From an uncultured Beijerinckiaceae bacterium (GTDB taxonomy: Bacteria; Pseudomonadota; Alphaproteobacteria; Rhizobiales; Beijerinckiaceae), in NCBI GenBank assembly GCA_937863205.1, contig CALMGA010000423.1:1-10538 (forward strand): 10,538 nucleotides of DNA, read 5' to 3'. Made by a program: the position numbers and the translations under genes. Positions 6,845 through 10,538 of this stretch are shown here, one piece after another. Each line of letters begins with the position of its first letter. Position 1 is the first letter of the stretch. The notes under the pieces are model-generated. The model made no database searches and was not told where the DNA came from. It saw nothing but the letters and a program-made list of their open reading frames with translations.

Positions 6845-8059
6845 ATGGATCGCTCCGCCCTCGATCAGCTGAGCCGCGTCGTCTTCAGCGTCGCCGGCAC
6901 GCCCGTCACAGTCGAGCACCTGCTGCTCGGCGGATTGCTGCTGGCGCTGGGGCTCGCCCTCGCCGTGTCGCTGCTGCGCGCCGCCGCGAGCCGGGCTCGC
7001 GAAGCGGCGCAGGACGAGGCGGACGAGCGCCACGAGGCCCTGCAGGCTCAGATGACCGCGCTGGCCCGATCCTCGGCGGAACTGAGCGGGCGGATGCAGA
7101 CGGTGGCGGAAGTGTTCGGCTCGCGCCAGGCCGCCCTCGCCCGCCACGTGTCCGAGCGCCTCGACGCGGTCGGGCACCGCCTCGGTCAGGGGCTCGACGC
7201 GTCCTCGCGCAACGCCAGCGAGAGCCTCAGCCGCCTCAACGAGCGCCTCTCCGTGATCGACGCGGCGCAGAACCGCCTCGCCGGCCTCACCCAGGAGGTG
7301 CTGGGCTTGAAGGAGATCCTGGCCAACAAGCAGGCCCGCGGCGCCTTCGGCCAGGGCCGGATGGAGGCGATCATCCGCGACGCCCTGCCGGCGGCGGCCT
7401 ACGTGTTCCAGCCGACGCTGTCGAACAGGAGCCGGCCGGACTGCGGCATCCGCCTGCCGGGCGACGACCGGCTGATGGTGGTGGACGCCAAGTTCCCGCT
7501 GGAAGCCTTCGCCGCCGTCAAGGCGGCCGGGCAGGACGCTTCGGCGCTGAAGACCGCCGCGGCCCGCGTGCGCACCGACGTCGGCCGCCACATCAAGGAC
7601 GTCGCCGAGAAATACCTGCTGCCCGGCGAAACGCAGGACATCGCCATCCTGTTCGTGCCCTCCGAGTCGCTCTACGCCGAGATCAACGAGGCCTACGAGG
7701 ATCTGGTCGGGCGCGCCCACAAGGCGCGGGTCATCATCGTCTCGCCCTCGCTGCTGATGATGGCCGTGCAGGTGATGCAGGCGATCGTGCGCGACGCCCG
7801 CGTGCGCGAGCAGGCCCACGTCATCCAGAGCGAAGTACGCTGCCTCCTCGCCGATGTCGGCCGCCTCCACGAGCGCGTCGGCAAGCTGTCGGGGCATTTC
7901 CGGCAGGTCGGCGAGGACGTCGCCGGCGCGCTCACCTCCGCCGAGAAGATCATGGCGCGGGGCGAGCGCATCGATGCGATGGATTTCACGCAAGCCCCGG
8001 CGGGCACCCCCGCGAGCGGCGACGCCGCGCTTGCGCGCTTTCCCAAGGCGGCGGAGTAA
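6845..8059 (+). CDS. rmuC: DNA recombination protein RmuC
   Basis: RmuC limits recombination at short inverted repeats in E. coli and is thought to be a membrane-tethered nuclease-like protein of the PD-(D/E)XK fold. The protein has 404 residues. One hydrophobic segment at about 24-46 (HLLLGGLLLALGLALAVSLL) is the N-terminal membrane anchor; a long charged, heptad-like region at about 47-150 is a probable coiled coil. The RmuC domain covers about 165-370, with RPD at 197-199 and DAKFPLE at 214-220; the PD...DxK spacing fits the nuclease-like site (Asp199, Asp214, Lys216). The frame is open upstream to an ATG at 6704, but the start at 6845 is preferred because the promoter lies between the two and the anchor then begins at the expected distance. 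Its stop overlaps the start of the next gene (TAATG at 8057-8061). Confidence 0.95.
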   Translation: MDRSALDQLSRVVFSVAGTPVTVEHLLLGGLLLALGLALAVSLLRAAASRAREAAQDEADERHEALQAQMTALARSSAELSGRMQTVAEVFGSRQAALARHVSERLDAVGHRLGQGLDASSRNASESLSRLNERLSVIDAAQNRLAGLTQEVLGLKEILANKQARGAFGQGRMEAIIRDALPAAAYVFQPTLSNRSRPDCGIRLPGDDRLMVVDAKFPLEAFAAVKAAGQDASALKTAAARVRTDVGRHIKDVAEKYLLPGETQDIAILFVPSESLYAEINEAYEDLVGRAHKARVIIVSPSLLMMAVQVMQAIVRDARVREQAHVIQSEVRCLLADVGRLHERVGKLSGHFRQVGEDVAGALTSAEKIMARGERIDAMDFTQAPAGTPASGDAALARFPKAAE

Positions 8060-9141
8060 TGCCGCCTTCCTCCACCCCGGTCCTCACCCAACCCGGTCGT
8101 TCCATGCCCTCGCCGATCATGCCCTCGCTGATCCTGCCGTTCCACGACATCGCGCCGGTCTTCGCCGGCCCGGCGATCCACGGAGGCCCGCGCTCGGCCG
8201 TGCTCGGCCGCGCCACCATCGGCGCCGGCGCCTGGTTCGGCGCCGATGCGGTGGTGCGCGCCGATGGCGAAACCGTGCACCTCGGCGACAACGTCCACCT
8301 CGGCCCGCGCGCCACCGTGCACATCGTGCACGACCAGATGCCGGCGCGGGTCGGGAACGACGTCACGGTGGGCGCCAATTCGGTGGTCCACGCCTGCACG
8401 GTCGAGGACGGCTGCGTGATCGAGAACGACGTGATGGTCCTCGACGGCGCTCACGTCGAGGCGGGCGTGCTGATCGAGGCCTGCGCCACGGTGTTCCCGC
8501 GCAAGCGGCTGCCAGGCGGCTGGATCTATGCGGGATCGCCGGCCAAGCCGGTGCGCGAGCTGAAGCCGGGGGAGCTCGCCGCCCGCGCCGCCAGCCTGCG
8601 GGCGAAAGGACGCGTTGACGGCGGCGGGGCCGAACTGCCCCCGGTGCCGCAGGGCTTCGGCGAGGCCGTGTTCATCGCCCGCACCGCGCAGGGCGCCGGA
8701 CGCCTCGACTTCGCGCCGGGATCGAGCCTGTTCTTTTCCTGCATCGTCGATGCCGGGGATGGCTCGATCGCGGTCGGGGCCGACACCAACATCCAGGACA
8801 ATACGGTGATCCGCGCCGGCGCCGGCTCGGTGGTGATCGGGCGCGACGTCACGGTCGGCCACAACGTCACCATGGGAGCGGTCACCGTCGGCGACGGCTC
8901 GCTGATCGGCATGGGGGCTCGCCTCGCCGACGGCGTGCGGGTCGAGGGCGACGCCATGGTCGCCGCCGGCGCCACCACCGAGCCGGGGCAGGTGCTCGAC
9001 GCCGGCTGGCTGTGGGGCGGTCGCCCGGCCAAGGCGATGTCGCGGCTCGACGAGTCCCGGCGCAGCGTGATGCGCGAGATCATCGGGCAGTACCGCGGCT
9101 ACGGCCAGGTGTTCCGCCGGCTGCAGCAGGCGCATGGATGA
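8059..9141 (+). CDS. Tandem two-domain gamma-carbonic-anhydrase-like hexapeptide-repeat protein with a divided zinc site
   Basis: The 360 residues hold two left-handed beta-helix domains of the gamma-carbonic anhydrase type (YrdA/PaaY/Cam-like), N-half about 22-185 and C-half about 203-355, each ending in a family-like GSPAKPVREL or GRPAKAMSRL segment followed by a helix. By hand alignment to YrdA, the three zinc ligands (Cam His81, His117, His122) fall as follows. N-half: His88 present, Ala106 replaces His117, His111 present. C-half: Arg252 replaces His81, His268 present, Gly273 replaces His122. The N-half keeps Arg67-Ala-Asp69 (the Arg59/Asp61 pair), while the C-half keeps NIQD (244-247, the Gln75/Asp76 pair). 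The sets are complementary. The function may be carbonic anhydrase at an N:C interface, or a non-catalytic or acyltransferase role. The start at 8059 overlaps the rmuC stop (TAATG), so translation is probably coupled; ATGs at 8104 and 8119 are alternatives but lack ribosome sites. Confidence 0.85.
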   Translation: MPPSSTPVLTQPGRSMPSPIMPSLILPFHDIAPVFAGPAIHGGPRSAVLGRATIGAGAWFGADAVVRADGETVHLGDNVHLGPRATVHIVHDQMPARVGNDVTVGANSVVHACTVEDGCVIENDVMVLDGAHVEAGVLIEACATVFPRKRLPGGWIYAGSPAKPVRELKPGELAARAASLRAKGRVDGGGAELPPVPQGFGEAVFIARTAQGAGRLDFAPGSSLFFSCIVDAGDGSIAVGADTNIQDNTVIRAGAGSVVIGRDVTVGHNVTMGAVTVGDGSLIGMGARLADGVRVEGDAMVAAGATTEPGQVLDAGWLWGGRPAKAMSRLDESRRSVMREIIGQYRGYGQVFRRLQQAHG

Positions 9142-9257
9142 GGTTTGCTGCCCTGCGGCGGGCGGTCAAGGTCGGCGGCACCGGCCGGCTCGCGATGGCC
9201 GACCTGCGCGCGGCCGCAACCGTGGTCGGCTGCGCCCAGGCGGCGGCGATCGGGTAG
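9138..9257 (+). CDS. Possible 39-residue micro-ORF overlapping the carbonic-anhydrase-like gene
   Basis: ATG at 9138 overlaps the TGA of the preceding gene (ATGA), and the frame runs to TAG at 9255-9257. Apart from the first few codons, almost every third position is G or C, as in real genes of this window, and the sequence encodes basic then Ala-rich residues (RFAALRRAV... ending AAAIG). No domain is recognised and it is too short to judge by composition alone; the bias could also come from a decayed gene remnant or be chance. No good ribosome site, so expression would rely on coupling. Confidence 0.25.
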   Translation: MRFAALRRAVKVGGTGRLAMADLRAAATVVGCAQAAAIG

Positions 9258-10421
<1,164 letters not shown>

Positions 10422-10538
10422 CGCCGGATCCGAAGCCGTCGTCGATCCGTTTCCAGGCGGTCCCAGCGGCGGCCCCGGCGGCCCCCCCCACCCCGGCGGG
10501 GCGCGGGCGGGCCGGGTTTGGGGCGCCCGGCGTGGGCG
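10422..10538. other. Very GC-rich region after mdh, with a small hairpin
   Basis: 117 bases with no gene. It contains a run of eight C at 10482-10489, then A and four more C, and an inverted repeat GCCGGG (10511-10516) / CCCGGC (10526-10531) with a 9-base loop. No T-tract follows within the window, so a terminator is not supported. Confidence 0.4.

Noticed and set aside
4611..6872. Long plus-strand frame of 753 codons
   Set aside because: Exactly antisense to fmt, def and osmC, which have full sets of family motifs; its product has no recognisable domain.
6776..7993. 405-codon minus-strand frame
   Set aside because: Antisense shadow of rmuC.
6619..8058. N-terminal extension of the carbonic-anhydrase-like frame
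   Set aside because: The frame is open for 480 codons upstream of 8059, but that part overlaps rmuC and is Arg/Gly/Ala-rich filler; the real gene starts at or shortly after 8059.
7693..9135. 480-codon minus-strand frame
   Set aside because: Antisense shadow of rmuC and the carbonic-anhydrase-like gene, His/Asp/Arg-rich with no domain.

Overview
The window looks like an ordinary stretch of chromosome from a high-GC bacterium, most probably an alphaproteobacterium. The reasons are the very strong G/C preference at third codon positions, the compact def-fmt-truA cluster, the malate dehydrogenase of the lactate-dehydrogenase-like type, and promoter-like sites resembling the alphaproteobacterial form (TTGA... 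and CTATG...). There are no tRNA or rRNA genes, CRISPR arrays, insertion sequences or phage genes. This inference rests on protein resemblance from memory, not on a search.

Layout. 1-2325 (+): C-terminal part of a SWI2/SNF2-family helicase, cut by the window edge. 2474-3400 (+): short-chain dehydrogenase, followed 4 bases later by a small secreted protein of unknown function (3405-3710). 6140-3745 (-): a tightly packed def-fmt-truA operon, read leftwards, with abutting or overlapping genes and a plausible promoter at 6171-6199. 6686-6261 (-): osmC peroxidase. 6845-8059 (+): rmuC, divergent from osmC, with a promoter so close to the ATG that the mRNA is probably leaderless. 8059-9141 (+): a two-domain gamma-carbonic-anhydrase-like protein whose start overlaps the rmuC stop (TAATG). 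9456-10421 (+): mdh, malate dehydrogenase, after a 314-base gap that may hold a 39-codon micro-ORF and a weak promoter.

How the genes work together. Fmt adds the formyl group to initiator Met-tRNA and Def removes it from nascent proteins, so they form a functional pair; TruA modifies the tRNA anticodon arm. OsmC (peroxide detoxification), RmuC (DNA maintenance) and the helicase are housekeeping or stress functions. Mdh is a TCA-cycle enzyme.

The most interesting object is the 360-residue protein at 8059-9141. It is two gamma-carbonic-anhydrase-like left-handed beta-helix domains fused in tandem, and the three zinc-binding histidines appear to be divided between the halves. The N-half keeps the first and third His and has lost the second; the C-half keeps only the second. 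In gamma-carbonic anhydrases each zinc site lies between two subunits, two His from one and one from the neighbour, so this partition is what a fused heteromeric enzyme with a single type of working interface would look like.
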